Notes: a model not told the origin generated them from the letters alone. DNA of 64,000 bases from Oscillatoria sp. CS-180 (GCF_028330965.1 NZ_JAQMUB010000025.1:57227-121226); one strand, 5' to 3'. Positions 46,414-55,629 are shown, counted from the stretch's first letter. A program made the numbers and translations.

Positions 46414-46890
46414 GACTTAAAACGTCTTATGAAAGGCTGCCGTCTAATACAAGCAGACCGACAAAATTGTGAATCCCAAGGTATATTAAAGACAATATAA
46501 GTAGGCTTTTGATATACCCCTGATCATTCTGCTTGAGAGGATATTTAAAGAGCAATAAAGTGGATACATAGCTGGCCTCATTGAATTCAGTATCTTACCT
46601 TGAATCATGAGCATTTATCCAAGCTCTTCGAAGCCCCCATCCACATCTTAATAATTTAATTTGTGGTGATTGGGTAGCATGAACTAATTAGCATTCTGAT
46701 CCTGCAACAGTAAGAGTCTTGAAACCTCAAAACTACGTTTAATTAGGTTCCTCCACTTATAGAAGTAAGTACTGCTGACTTACTCTTATCGTATTTTTAA
46801 ATATCCTCCACAAGCTTCAGTTTAGTTATGCGGAACAGCATAGATATAAGACACCATCACGCCATACACTCTCACTTATCGAAAATTTTC
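46414..46890. other. Intergenic stretch, AT-rich, no gene recognised
   Basis: This 477-bp gap separates convergent genes (TRAP-type binding protein and CHR transporter half). It is visibly AT-rich with many stops in all frames. No terminator, RNA gene or IS end was recognised. Confidence 0.45.
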
Positions 46891-47421
46891 CTAAGCCAGA
46901 AATGCTGCGGATGCAGCTCCTGATAAAGCCGCCAACAACAGAATCCAGGTTGGACTTAATAGTTGCCTAACACTTAGGACTGCGGCAACTACCGAGATCG
47001 CAATCAAGAGAGGATTGTCAAGTATGCTCCGACTTAGGGATAACGTTGCTGCACCTAGAAGGCCAATTGTTATAGGACCACAGACTAAATGGAATTTCTG
47101 AACCCACTGAGGACAACTCGAGCCACCCTCCATCCATGCAACACAGATCAGGACTAAAGATGTTGGTCCGAACATACCAAAGCCTGCAGCAATTGCTCCA
47201 GGAATCCCCGCCACGCTATTACCAATGTGCAGTACATGCAGCATGTTAGGCCCAGGTACAACCATTCCTAACGCGACCGCTTGGGCAAAGGCTTGTTGTC
47301 CCATCCATCCATGGACAAGAACAACTTGACGCTCCATCTCAGGGAGCACAGCCAAGGCACCACCAACACTGATAAGGTCAAGATAAGCAAAGGTTAGAAA
47401 CAGCTCAAGCAGAATGTTCAT
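46891..47421 (-). CDS. CHR (chromate/sulfate) transporter family protein, second half-size subunit
   Basis: The 176-aa membrane protein starts at ATG 47421, which has GGAGG five bases upstream; the ATG at 47433 lies before that site and would not use it. It has about five to six hydrophobic segments and the CHR-type motifs SVGGALAVLPEM near the N-terminus and VPGPNMLHVLHIGN. It is one of a pair of short CHR proteins. Paired half-size CHR subunits act together with opposite topology and some confer chromate efflux. The start overlaps the stop of the first subunit by 17 bp. Substrate could be chromate, sulfate or another anion. Confidence 0.85.
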   Translation of the reverse strand: MNILLELFLTFAYLDLISVGGALAVLPEMERQVVLVHGWMGQQAFAQAVALGMVVPGPNMLHVLHIGNSVAGIPGAIAAGFGMFGPTSLVLICVAWMEGGSSCPQWVQKFHLVCGPITIGLLGAATLSLSRSILDNPLLIAISVVAAVLSVRQLLSPTWILLLAALSGAASAAFLA

Positions 47422-47971
47422 CGCTGCCTCCATTACTCTGCTCTAACCACCATGCGACGGGTAGAACGAGCAAAAGCACCAAGGGGACAAACACCTGCAA
47501 AATACCCACTAAGGCGAATGTTGCTGCAGCAATGCCAACCCGAGTAGACGACTTCAAGCAAGAAGACAATTTACCAATAACTCCTACCAAAAGCCCGATC
47601 GCCGCCGCTGCCACTGCTGCAAGGGTAGCTTGAAAGACCACCTGCTGCGAAACTGACATCATTAAGTGAGACATCAGTAACACCACTAGCGCCCCTGGCA
47701 AAATAAAAGATGCGACTGCAACCAATGCACCGAATATGCCATGGAAGCGCCACCCCAGATAAGCTGCCAGGTTGACTCCATTAGGACCAGGTAACGATTG
47801 AGCCCAATTTAAACCTTTGAGATATTCTTGTTCAGTCAACCAGCCACGGTGGGTGAACTCATGTAGTAGCAAAGCACGAAATGTTCCTCCAAAAGCTTTA
47901 GCACCGACAGCCATGAACATCCGCGTCATCGCATACAACGATGGCGAATTCGCTCTTGATTGTGTAAGCAT
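47405..47971 (-). CDS. CHR (chromate/sulfate) transporter family protein, first half-size subunit
   Basis: The 188-aa product starts at ATG 47971. Its motifs are the CHR family ones: AFGGTFRALLLHEF, a WLTEQEYLKGLNWAQ loop, and SLPGPNGVNLAAYLGWRFHG, then four to five hydrophobic helices. It forms the N-terminal half of a split ChrA. It lies 21 bp downstream of a sulfotransferase-like gene on the minus strand, so the three genes form one operon. The pairing with a sulfate-handling enzyme hints at sulfate or a sulfated compound as substrate, which is inference only. Confidence 0.87.
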   Translation of the reverse strand: MLTQSRANSPSLYAMTRMFMAVGAKAFGGTFRALLLHEFTHRGWLTEQEYLKGLNWAQSLPGPNGVNLAAYLGWRFHGIFGALVAVASFILPGALVVLLMSHLMMSVSQQVVFQATLAAVAAAAIGLLVGVIGKLSSCLKSSTRVGIAAATFALVGILQVFVPLVLLLVLPVAWWLEQSNGGSDEHSA

Positions 47972-47992
47972 TGTAAATTAGTGCTCCCTGCT

Positions 47993-48832
47993 TCATGCTG
48001 CAACGGTAGCCAAAGGATAATATTCCTCACACCATTCTGAAAAAGAATCATGAAAAGGTCGAAGGGTGGCTTCAATATCTTGGCGCTCTTCTAAAGTTAC
48101 AAGCTTTTCTTGGGTGCGTCCCTCGTTATCTTCAACACGATAGAAGGCTTTAGCTTCCCTAACATCCTTGTGTTGGATTCGGTTAAATGTTTCCGCATGA
48201 TCATACTCAACTTCGCCGACAGATCGATGATCCTTTTCGCCGCAGGTAAAGCTATTAATATCAAATGATTTTTTCCAATGAATCATCTCATCGGTAAATG
48301 GGATCTCCCAGCGGTTACAAACAAGTTGAAAGACTTGGTAAGGATCTCGCAGTAAATGCTCTCGGGTTAGGCAGGTGACGTGATTGGAGATGTGTCGAGT
48401 GGCTACGAATGTCTTGAAAGTATGCTCGTAGGCAAGCTTAAACATTTCTATATCGCAAACTCCCCCCCAGCCTTGCTTCCCAGCGGCTTTACACTTTTTC
48501 CAAGAACTCCAAGTAGCGATAGGATCACGTAGAAGAAAAAGTGGTCGAGAGCAGCGAACAGCCTCGTCGTTGGGAAATATTTGAAAACAACACTCATCAG
48601 GCTGAGTATGACCCAGAACTTCTTTAGCAAAGAAAATTTTGCCCGGATATTTCGCAAATGAAGGATGCGTCTCATAAAAGAAACTGTAATCTGGACCTGT
48701 TCCCTCACGAATGCCCTCCTTTATGGGCTGATAGAAACAATGCACTTCAGAACTCTGATTGAGCGATTGCATAAAAGCTGTACTGCCGCTTCTGCAAGGG
48801 GAGACGAACAACCTGATTACTGACGATTTCAT
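47993..48832 (-). CDS. Sulfotransferase-family protein
   Basis: The 279-aa product starts at ATG 48832. The N-terminal P-loop-like segment FVSPCRSGSTAF matches the 5'-phosphosulfate loop of PAPS-dependent sulfotransferases. FLLRDPIATWSSWKK matches the 3'-phosphate-binding motif (Arg and Ser about eight residues apart). The rest is alpha/beta with no signal peptide. It would transfer sulfate from PAPS to an unknown acceptor, for example a glycan or lipid. It heads an operon with the split CHR transporter. Confidence 0.8.
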   Translation of the reverse strand: MKSSVIRLFVSPCRSGSTAFMQSLNQSSEVHCFYQPIKEGIREGTGPDYSFFYETHPSFAKYPGKIFFAKEVLGHTQPDECCFQIFPNDEAVRCSRPLFLLRDPIATWSSWKKCKAAGKQGWGGVCDIEMFKLAYEHTFKTFVATRHISNHVTCLTREHLLRDPYQVFQLVCNRWEIPFTDEMIHWKKSFDINSFTCGEKDHRSVGEVEYDHAETFNRIQHKDVREAKAFYRVEDNEGRTQEKLVTLEERQDIEATLRPFHDSFSEWCEEYYPLATVAA

Positions 48833-49117
48833 TGATGCAAACTCCTAATATCAACTTTGCTTCGAAAATAGGATCGTACAAGGGCACTGGATAATTTCTC
48901 CAAAGAGCCTACTGCATAAACAGCTGCTACGTTGAAGGAATACAAACCCCTCCCTTTTAGACATAGCAAAAGTTCACAGACAACTGTAGGAACCCGAAAA
49001 AAGCTTGGTTTCTACGCCGCTATGTGACAAGTAGCTAACCAACACTTTTTGGAGATCTCAAGACGTTGGAGAACTCATGATTAAGTTTCTAGGTAATAGT
49101 AAAACCGTGAAAGATAG
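48833..49117. other. Intergenic stretch between sulfotransferase and VOC genes
   Basis: The gap (with the hairpin at 49118-49151, 336 bp in all) should contain the promoter of the sulfotransferase/CHR operon on the minus strand. No gene or repeat was recognised. Confidence 0.4.
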
Positions 49118-49151
49118 CCATGTTGCCTGCAACAGCCTCCAGGCAACATGG
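49118..49151 (-). terminator. Probable terminator of the VOC gene
   Basis: CCATGTTGCCTG and CAGGCAACATGG form a perfect 12-bp stem with a 10-nt loop, 17 bp past the VOC stop on the minus strand. It is followed by the moderately T-rich CTATCTTTCACGGTTTT. Confidence 0.75.
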
Positions 49152-49168
49152 ACGAAGCCACTGAATTT

Positions 49169-49684
49169 CTAAGCCCACTCCCCCACAGCAACCTTAGTAA
49201 AAGACTTAATTTCAATACCATGACCAGAGGGATCAGCTACAAACAAAACGTGTTGCTCATGCCCCTTGCCAATAAAGCGAGCATGCGGTTGGAGTATGAG
49301 CTTAACTGCATGATTTAGAAGACTATCCCGTACCTTAGAAAATTGCTCAAAAGATAAGGCAGCACCGAAGTGAGGTACGGGTACATCCTCAGCATCAACC
49401 TCACGCCAAAGTTCCCATGCCTGATACTCCGGAACCTCATGACACGTTAACTGACTACCGAAAAAGTCGAAATGAGCTGACGTAGCCGACGCTCTGCGTT
49501 CTTCTACACCGAGAATGTCCCTATAAAATTTACGTGTTTCTTTGAGCGAAGTGACTGGTATGGACAGATGAAAAGGGACCAGCTTAACGATGTTTTCTGC
49601 TTCAGCAGTGGTAGCTTCTGCTGCTTTCTGAATATCTCGAAACTCCGCCTCTAGTGCAATATTGCTTTTATCTAAACCTTTCAT
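49169..49684 (-). CDS. VOC (glyoxalase/dioxygenase fold) family protein
   Basis: The 171-aa product starts at ATG 49684. After a 35-residue acidic helical extension, two beta-alpha-beta-beta-beta units form the VOC fold. Candidate metal ligands are His in PFHLSIPV, His in PHFGAALSF and Glu in GHGIEIKSF. LKETRKFYRDILGVEE is the typical first helix. Members include glyoxalases, ring-cleaving dioxygenases and resistance proteins. The reaction here is not evident. The N-terminal extension is unusual. Confidence 0.82.
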   Translation of the reverse strand: MKGLDKSNIALEAEFRDIQKAAEATTAEAENIVKLVPFHLSIPVTSLKETRKFYRDILGVEERRASATSAHFDFFGSQLTCHEVPEYQAWELWREVDAEDVPVPHFGAALSFEQFSKVRDSLLNHAVKLILQPHARFIGKGHEQHVLFVADPSGHGIEIKSFTKVAVGEWA

Positions 49685-50452
49685 AGAAACACCTAAACGC
49701 TAAACTCTAAAGAATGCCAATTGGCACAAATTACTCGAAATAACGGTTACAGAGATCATGCGAAAACCGAAGAACTGATTTGGGAGATTCCCCTTAATCA
49801 GAATGGCTCGAATCACTCAGCTAACTTCCCTATAGCAACGCAGATCAATAAATCCAACCTAAGCCGGACATTCCAGTCAGTAGTCGAAAATATCTCCCAA
49901 TCACAATCACTGCTGATTACAAGAGGGATTAATCCAACATGTAAGGAACGTAAAATCAAGCGTATTTTTTGAAAGAAGATCGTTAGCTCTCAGCAATCTG
50001 TCGAGTCGGTTGAAGAATCGCTGAAATGATAAGGCTCAATAGCTCTTTCTGGCTCATAGATACACCCAGGTTTATTGACAGTGAAATGACATCCGTAACC
50101 TTTTAACAATAATTCATGATAAACGCTCTACTTACAGTAATCTTTAATACATTTACTTAATCTTCAAGATACCGTCAATAGACTTTCAAGTCTCCTTTAA
50201 ATAACCGGTAGGATTCACTGATGGTTCTTGTGGCGCTTGAGAATGTTAGAGCAGAATCTGAGCAAGAGCTTGCTTTTGCCCTTAGGTTGATTTGGGCCAT
50301 GGCTAGAAACTTTGCTGGAACCATGCGTAATCTCACCTTCTTTATCCTCTATCAAGGAACGTGGATAGCGGTTTAGCTGATGAATGTGTGGCTCTTCTGG
50401 AGTTGCCAGACAGCAATAATACAAACAATAGTGCTATTCTGGTTATTGACCT
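49685..50452. other. Intergenic region upstream of the SRP RNA
   Basis: These 768 bases hold two marginal open frames (49721-49972 plus, TTG start; 50215-50424 minus, basic tail). Neither resembles a known family, and neither is called. The stretch is AT-rich up to about 50210. It may carry the promoter of the SRP RNA near its right end. Confidence 0.4.
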
Positions 50453-50541
50453 GGACCCATGCGGTCACAACGCCCAAACTATGTCAGGACCGGAAGGTAG
50501 CAGCATTACGGGATGCTTGTGACAGGCGTGGACTCCGGGTC
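50453..50541 (+). ncRNA. ffs: Signal recognition particle RNA (4.5S, small bacterial type)
   Basis: The conserved domain IV core GTCAGGACCGGAAGGTAGCA occurs at 50483-50502, with the symmetric and asymmetric loops recognised by Ffh. Flanking arms pair: GGACCC at 50453 with GGGTC ending 50541, and GCGGTCACAA with TTGTGACAGGC. A TTTT follows the 3' arm. Length about 89-97 nt fits cyanobacterial SRP RNA. Ends are approximate. Confidence 0.92.
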
Positions 50542-50683
50542 TTTTAGTATCCAGGTGATTTGCTTAAGAGGCATCACCAGCGACTTTCATCGTTTTTCCA
50601 TCTTCTGTTAAGACGGTTAACCCCAGTAGTCAAGTTAAGCGTCAGGTCTTTATCCTAGAAGCAGGTATCTATAAAGGAAGGGC

Positions 50684-51055
50684 ATGGCAGGTTTTGGTGA
50701 CCTCGTTCAAAAAGCTTTCTACCTAGGTGTAGGAGCAGCGTCTTACGCCGGTGAAAGAGCAGGTAGTACTCTTAAAGACCTGCGTGAACAAACCCAGTCG
50801 GTCGTCAATGAGCTGGTAGAGCGTGGAGAATTGACCGCTGAGGAAGCGCAGCAGCTACTTAACAAGATGATGAAACGGGCTGAGGAAACAGTCAGTACAC
50901 CAGCGGATGTTCCGAGAGAAGAGCCTCGCCGCATTGAAATCTTAGATGAAGAAGAAGAACCTACTGCTGAAGCTCGGGAAGCTGAGGCATTACGTCAGCA
51001 GGTTGAGGCGATGCGTCATCAGCTGGAAGAATTGAAACGAAAGAGCAGTCAATGA
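50684..51055 (+). CDS. Phasin-like helical protein
   Basis: The 123-aa product starts at ATG 50684 after GGAAGGGC. The first about 70 residues (FGDLVQKAFYLGVGAASYAG, then a DLREQTQ helix) resemble phasin-family and related cyanobacterial small proteins with a short hydrophobic start and amphipathic helices. The rest is a charged coiled coil. It overlaps the next gene by 4 bp (ATGA), so the two are translationally coupled. Binding to a polyester granule is not demonstrated by anything here. Confidence 0.75.
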   Translation: MAGFGDLVQKAFYLGVGAASYAGERAGSTLKDLREQTQSVVNELVERGELTAEEAQQLLNKMMKRAEETVSTPADVPREEPRRIEILDEEEEPTAEAREAEALRQQVEAMRHQLEELKRKSSQ

Positions 51056-51549
51056 ACGATTTTGAAGATTGGGTAAGAGAGCTAAATGCGTTTCTCTCAA
51101 ATACAGCTCGTGTTACCGAGGAATGGGCTGAGCATACGCTTCACACAACGGTTGAGGTTGCTGACACTTTTGCTGAGGAACTGGAAAAACAAATTCGTCC
51201 AACTTTAGAGCGTTGGGCTGACGAGGTCGATCAGTCTCTAGAGCCTTTGGAAACAGCCTTGGGGGACGAAATTGAGCGTTTCACGGACGAATTTATTGAG
51301 ATCGTTAATCCGGTGGTAGTGCCGTTAGTTGGGGCACTTGAAACATGGGTAGAGGCGATGGCTGCACCGATTAACAGTCATGTTGATCCAGTCGTCAATG
51401 AACATACTACCTGCATCGGCTGCAAGCACTACTATGGGCAGGCTCATGGCGGCCAAATGTTGGTCTGTGCCATGTATCCCTATGGTCCTGATGCTGAGAC
51501 CTGCCCTGATTGGGAATCAGTTTGGGGTCAGCCCCCTAATAACGAATAG
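51052..51549 (+). CDS. Helical protein with C-terminal four-Cys cluster, unknown function
   Basis: The 165-aa product has a long amphipathic helical region (about 1-115) and a compact C-terminal motif TTCIGCKHYYGQ, then LVCAMYPYGPDAETCPDWES. The four Cys and nearby His residues could bind zinc or an iron-sulfur cluster. The same short Cys motif is familiar from uncharacterised cyanobacterial proteins. Translation is coupled to the phasin-like gene. Its 3' end overlaps the convergent thiD by 22 bp. Confidence 0.75.
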   Translation: MNDFEDWVRELNAFLSNTARVTEEWAEHTLHTTVEVADTFAEELEKQIRPTLERWADEVDQSLEPLETALGDEIERFTDEFIEIVNPVVVPLVGALETWVEAMAAPINSHVDPVVNEHTTCIGCKHYYGQAHGGQMLVCAMYPYGPDAETCPDWESVWGQPPNNE

Positions 51550-52343
51550 AAGTGTCCGACTGGACCTTGACCTTGACCGATGCGAAGGGAATGTTGGAGT
51601 GCCTGCGTTACGTAGTTCTTTGCAGAGCGTACAGCAGTCAATGCATCTTGGTTAAGGGCTAGATTGGCCGCGATCGCGGCTGACAAGGTGCACCCTGTTC
51701 CGTGAGTGTCTGACGTATGGACTGTTTCTGTCGTTAAGACTTCTAAGCGATCGCCGTCATACCAAACGTCCACGCCTTTGAGTTGTCCAGTCATGCCACC
51801 GCCTTTGACCAACACAGCGTGACAGCCTGAAGCATAAATGTTCTCGGCGGCGACCTTCATATCCGCTAAGGTATCAATTTTGGAACCGCTGAGGATTTGA
51901 GCTTCGTAGCGATTGGGAGTTAGAACGGTAGCTAGCGGTAAGAGTTTTTCGGTTAGAACGGCAATTGCAGTGTCGTCTATTAGTTTGGCCCCTGTCCGAG
52001 AGACCATGACCGGGTCCACGACACAGGTATCTATTTTGAGTCGAGAGAGTGTCTCAGCGACAGCCGCCATGATTTCAGCATTGAGCAGCATCCCTAGTTT
52101 GACGCTCTGGATGCCGATATCTTCAACAACGGCCTCTATCTGCGCCACCACTGCCTCTGTCGGGATTGCATCAACCCGGGTAACGCCACAGGTGTTTTGA
52201 GCCGTAACGCAAGTGATCGCACTTGTGCCGTGAACTTTATGGAAAGCAAACGTTCTTAAGTCAGCTTGAATCCCTGCTCCGCCGCCACTATCGGACCCTG
52301 CGATGGTCATCGCGACTGGAGGAGTCTGGGTATTTTTTGCCAT
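51528..52343 (-). CDS. thiD: Hydroxymethylpyrimidine/phosphomethylpyrimidine kinase
   Basis: ThiD phosphorylates HMP twice to HMP-PP for thiamine synthesis in the cytoplasm. The 271-aa ribokinase-fold protein starts at ATG 52343. Motifs are TIAGSDSGGGAGIQADLRTF at the substrate site, VVDPVMVSRTGAKL, and the catalytic-Cys/anion-hole segment DTHGTGCTLSAAIA. Length matches the family. It is the last gene of the ftsQ-ftsZ strand and has no visible TPP riboswitch directly upstream. Confidence 0.96.
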   Translation of the reverse strand: MAKNTQTPPVAMTIAGSDSGGGAGIQADLRTFAFHKVHGTSAITCVTAQNTCGVTRVDAIPTEAVVAQIEAVVEDIGIQSVKLGMLLNAEIMAAVAETLSRLKIDTCVVDPVMVSRTGAKLIDDTAIAVLTEKLLPLATVLTPNRYEAQILSGSKIDTLADMKVAAENIYASGCHAVLVKGGGMTGQLKGVDVWYDGDRLEVLTTETVHTSDTHGTGCTLSAAIAANLALNQDALTAVRSAKNYVTQALQHSLRIGQGQGPVGHFYSLLGG

Positions 52344-52382
52344 TGTCTACCTCTTCTAAAGCCCAGACCGTAGCGTTTCATA

Positions 52383-52580
52383 TTAGATCATCGGGTGCAC
52401 TCGCAAAATTCTAAAACCTGAGTCCGTCGTCATCAGTCTGATTTCACGTAATGCCCCTACAGCAACCATATTGTCGATAACTCGACAGAGCAGTTCAACC
52501 GAAACTTGTAAAGGCGATCGATCGCCCTCTTGGCTAAGCTGATTAGACATCATAGGCTTAGGCAGCGCAAGCTGCGTCAT
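52383..52580 (-). CDS. Small hypothetical protein between ftsZ and thiD
   Basis: A 65-aa frame from ATG 52580 (MTQLALPKPMMSN) fills the 302-bp gap between ftsZ and thiD on the same strand. The C-terminal two thirds (VSVELLCRVIDNMVAVGALREIRLM) looks like a folded alpha/beta segment. It has no recognised domain. The size and position make it plausible but not certain. Confidence 0.45.
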   Translation of the reverse strand: MTQLALPKPMMSNQLSQEGDRSPLQVSVELLCRVIDNMVAVGALREIRLMTTDSGFRILRVHPMI

Positions 52581-52645
52581 TAAGCTGTATGTGCCGCCAG
52601 TCAAATTTTCAGCAGTTATGAGCTATCGATTCAGCAGCAGACTGC

Positions 52646-53938
52646 CTAGCGATTATTGGGACGACGACGCTGTAGAAACTCTGGAATATCTAAGCCTGTT
52701 GTTCCACTGTTGGTTTCCTGCTTAGGACTGGGAGGCGCGATATTGAGTTTGTTGCGCTTCAGTGGCGTGATTCGCGCTGCATCGACTTGACCGCTGCTAT
52801 GAGATTCTAGGTTGAACCCTGTTGCAATGACCGTTATCTGCACCTCACCCTGCATGCGCTCGTCGATGACGGCACCGAAGATGATATTGGCATTGGGATC
52901 GACGGCTTCGTAAATGATCTCAGCAGCAGAGTTGACCTCATGTAGAGTCAGGTCCGAGCCTCCAGTGATATTGAAGACGGCACCAGACGCTCCATCAATG
53001 GAGGACTCTAACAAAGGCGAAGAGATGGCCGCGATCGCCGCCTCACGGGCCCGAGATTTGCCAGAACCAATCCCGATTCCCATAAGAGCTGAGCCAGCAT
53101 CTGCCATAACTGCGCGGACGTCCGCAAAATCAACGTTGACCAGCCCTGGAATGGTGATGATATCTGAAATACCCTGCACACCCTGCCGCAAAACATCATC
53201 AGCAGATTGAAAAGCTTCCTGAACGGGAGTTTGTTCAGAGATAACAGAAAGTAGGCGATCGTTAGGAATGACAATGAGCGTATCAACTCGGCTTTGCAAG
53301 GCAGCGATGCCCTCATCTGCCTGTCCCGTACGTCGTCTACCTTCAAAGGTGAAGGGGCGAGTTACGACGCCAACGGTCAAAGCGCCTGATTCCTTAGCCA
53401 CCTCAGCGACAACAGGGGCAGCTCCAGTGCCAGTACCCCCACCCATGCCAGCGGTGATGAAGACAAGATCAGATTCTTCCAAAGACGAAGCAATCTCGTC
53501 TCTAGACTCTTCGGCGGCCTTTTGACCAATGGCAGGGTTTCCGCCTGCACCTAAGCCTCGGGTAAGTTTCTGCCCGATCTGCAAGCGATTTTCTGTGGAT
53601 GTATTGAGTAACGCTTGGGCGTCCGTGTTGACAGTCCAGAATTCAATTCCAGAGAGGCCACTGTGAATCATGCGGTTGACTGCATTGCAGCCCCCTCCGC
53701 CAACACCGATAACTTTTATCTTTGCAATATTACTGGGCACAGTCTCACCGTTTAGGAGCATTTCTCCAGGAGCTAATCTGGCATCACCATTACTGTTGTC
53801 AAACATACGAGGAGGATTAGGGTTAAGACGGCTTTCATCCACCTGGATAGATGAAGGCGCATATTCAGTGTGAACATGGGCACCATTTACCGAAAAACCG
53901 TCGGAATCAAAATTAGTCGGCGTTGAACTGGAAGACAT
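52646..53938 (-). CDS. ftsZ: Cell division protein FtsZ
   Basis: FtsZ is the tubulin-like GTPase that forms the division ring. The 430-aa protein starts at ATG 53938. A 70-residue disordered N-terminal extension precedes [15 protein letters not shown]; such extensions are typical of cyanobacteria. The GTP signature [13 protein letters not shown] and the T7-loop region [11 protein letters not shown] are intact. A linker leads to the conserved C-terminal peptide [11 protein letters not shown], which binds ZipN/SepF-type partners. It lies downstream of ftsQ. Confidence 0.99.
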   Translation of the reverse strand: MSSSSTPTNFDSDGFSVNGAHVHTEYAPSSIQVDESRLNPNPPRMFDNSNGDARLAPGEMLLNGETVPSNIAKIKVIGVGGGGCNAVNRMIHSGLSGIEFWTVNTDAQALLNTSTENRLQIGQKLTRGLGAGGNPAIGQKAAEESRDEIASSLEESDLVFITAGMGGGTGTGAAPVVAEVAKESGALTVGVVTRPFTFEGRRRTGQADEGIAALQSRVDTLIVIPNDRLLSVISEQTPVQEAFQSADDVLRQGVQGISDIITIPGLVNVDFADVRAVMADAGSALMGIGIGSGKSRAREAAIAAISSPLLESSIDGASGAVFNITGGSDLTLHEVNSAAEIIYEAVDPNANIIFGAVIDERMQGEVQITVIATGFNLESHSSGQVDAARITPLKRNKLNIAPPSPKQETNSGTTGLDIPEFLQRRRPNNR

Positions 53939-54248
53939 CGGTCGCTACCCCACGCAGGATCAGATTCCAAGCAAGCAATACCCCGTACAATTTAGACAAC
54001 TATAAGGTACTTCGGTTGAAAAACCAAACAAACTATGGAATGCCTGAAACAACAGGTATTCAAGCGTCTCTAGTAAGAAAAGTATTTTAATTGCAGCTTG
54101 CTCAGACTAGCCTATGAAGTTACCGCATTCACGAAAATTTTTCAGGGAGATTAGCTCAATTTCAATTTTTTCTTAAGAGTATTTCATTAAGCTGATTCTC
54201 CTAACTGGGGATATTGACCAACTCTTTCTCTCATGAACTCAGATAGAT
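53939..54248. other. ftsQ-ftsZ intergenic region
   Basis: The 310-bp gap on the leading side of ftsZ is AT-rich and long enough for its own promoter and leader, as usual for cyanobacterial ftsZ. No hairpin or operator was recognised. Confidence 0.45.
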
Positions 54249-55091
54249 TTATCGTTCATCTTCGGCTGCTTGAGTAATTTTAATGGCTGGATTGCGAGGA
54301 TTACTCAAATCAATGTACTCAATTGCAGGGAGATCTTGCGTCTCTTGCAAAGTTCGAAACTGAACGAGCGTTGCAAGCTGTTCATCAATCAGTTGAGCAT
54401 CATAAATGCCGAGATGAATGGGTCCCAACTCTGTCTTTAGAATGAGATTGTTAAGCGATCGCCAGTCGATTTCTGCGATGGGGACTGGGCTGGCTTGGAT
54501 AGCGGTGTAGAGTTCCGGCCATTCAGACTGATATCGCGGATGAAAACCCCGCACTTGCAAATCCGGCAAGTCAATCGTTTGGTCCAGGTTAGTCAAAGTA
54601 TCTTGGGCCATCCAGTAGCCTTCAGAGTCAATGAACCCTGGGTGATTCAGAGGCGTCCACTCGCTTTCGGGGACTGATGCAGTTCGTGAAGGTATGGTGA
54701 CCGCCACAGGCTGCCGCTCTTGCAATGTGATTTCCAAGCGAGGCGGAAATAGCCGGCGCTCAACTTGTACAAACGCGACGGGCGACTGGGTTTGTACCTG
54801 CTCAGCAATCTCTTCAGGTTCGATTTCAAATAGTGGTTGTGGGTATTGCAAATTCAGAAGAGTGTGAATGGCTTTGTCAGAAATCAGCGTATTGCCATCA
54901 ATGACAACTTGCTCATGTCCCTGTAGCAACAGCCAGAAAGGATTTTTGACTAACCAAATAGCGCTACCTGCTAAGCCTGCAATAGCGATGATTTGCCAAA
55001 TATTCTGAAGATTTCGCATACGGCGCTGTTGTTTAAGAGCGCGCCGACGGCTTACAAGGTCTTCGGAGGAAGGAGTCGCGAAATCAGGCAT
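54249..55091 (-). CDS. ftsQ: Cell division protein FtsQ/DivIB
   Basis: The 280-aa bitopic membrane protein starts at ATG 55091 (MPDFATPSSEDL). A TTG 12 bp upstream is unlikely. A basic cytoplasmic start (RRRALKQQRRMR), one TM helix (about 36-54, IAIAGLAGSAIWLV), a POTRA domain (about 60-130, VIDGNTLISDKAIHTLL then VERRLFPPRLEITLQERQPV) and the FtsQ domain match the family. It links early and late divisome components in the periplasm. Confidence 0.93.
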   Translation of the reverse strand: MPDFATPSSEDLVSRRRALKQQRRMRNLQNIWQIIAIAGLAGSAIWLVKNPFWLLLQGHEQVVIDGNTLISDKAIHTLLNLQYPQPLFEIEPEEIAEQVQTQSPVAFVQVERRLFPPRLEITLQERQPVAVTIPSRTASVPESEWTPLNHPGFIDSEGYWMAQDTLTNLDQTIDLPDLQVRGFHPRYQSEWPELYTAIQASPVPIAEIDWRSLNNLILKTELGPIHLGIYDAQLIDEQLATLVQFRTLQETQDLPAIEYIDLSNPRNPAIKITQAAEDER

Positions 55092-55163
55092 GGGCGATCG
55101 CAATTAATCTAAAAAAATTGGCTACCTACAGCAGCGCTGGGAGCTTTAAAAATAAAGATGAAT

Positions 55164-55592
55164 TTAGGGCTGTGGCGTTGATTGTAGCGATTCCTGGAGA
55201 GTCTGCAACTGATTTTGCCAAGCCGATGCTAACTCCGCGTCCGTAAAGGGAATCCAGCGTTGGTTACCGGAATTAAGGGTAAGACTCAGACCAATTTGAC
55301 ATCCCTTAGGCAACTGTGCCGAAGCAGGGAGATTATCACGGGTATAAAGTGCAATCTTTGTCACCTCATGCAGAGAAATGTGCTGAACCTCTTCAGGCCC
55401 TTTGCGAGTCGGGCGGCCCCATGCCAAATGTTCTCCAGTCTGTCCTAAGGCCGCGTAGATGTCGTACTTAGCGCGTTCAAATTCCTGTGCCCAGACCTTA
55501 TAAGCTTCCAGCTTCTGGTACTCATTCCAACCGGCCCAAGCGAGCCAGATAAAAATGATCAGCAAGGGTGTCCAGAGAAGACCGCGTTCCAT
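55164..55592 (-). CDS. Single-TM protein upstream of ftsQ, unknown function
   Basis: The 142-aa product starts at ATG 55592. One N-terminal TM helix (about 5-23, LLWTPLLIIFIWLAWAGW) is followed by a soluble domain, probably periplasmic (about 30-130), with HISLHEVTKIALYTRDNLP and a C-terminal Gln-rich helix. It lies 72 bp upstream of ftsQ on the same strand and may share its transcript. I do not recognise a family. Confidence 0.7.
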   Translation of the reverse strand: MERGLLWTPLLIIFIWLAWAGWNEYQKLEAYKVWAQEFERAKYDIYAALGQTGEHLAWGRPTRKGPEEVQHISLHEVTKIALYTRDNLPASAQLPKGCQIGLSLTLNSGNQRWIPFTDAELASAWQNQLQTLQESLQSTPQP

Positions 55593-55629
55593 AAACAGTG
55601 CCTAGAAAATGAGGGATAAGGTTACGGGT

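Noticed and set aside
46891..47971. Single ChrA gene broken by a frameshift
   Set aside because: Each half has its own start, the second has a GGAGG site, and paired half-size CHR genes are a known natural arrangement.
49721..49972. 83-codon plus-strand frame divergent from the VOC gene
   Set aside because: TTG start without a ribosome site, no recognised motif, AT-rich context; could be a remnant but not supported.
50215..50424. 69-codon basic minus-strand frame just upstream of the SRP RNA
   Set aside because: No family resemblance and it would overlap the likely SRP RNA promoter.
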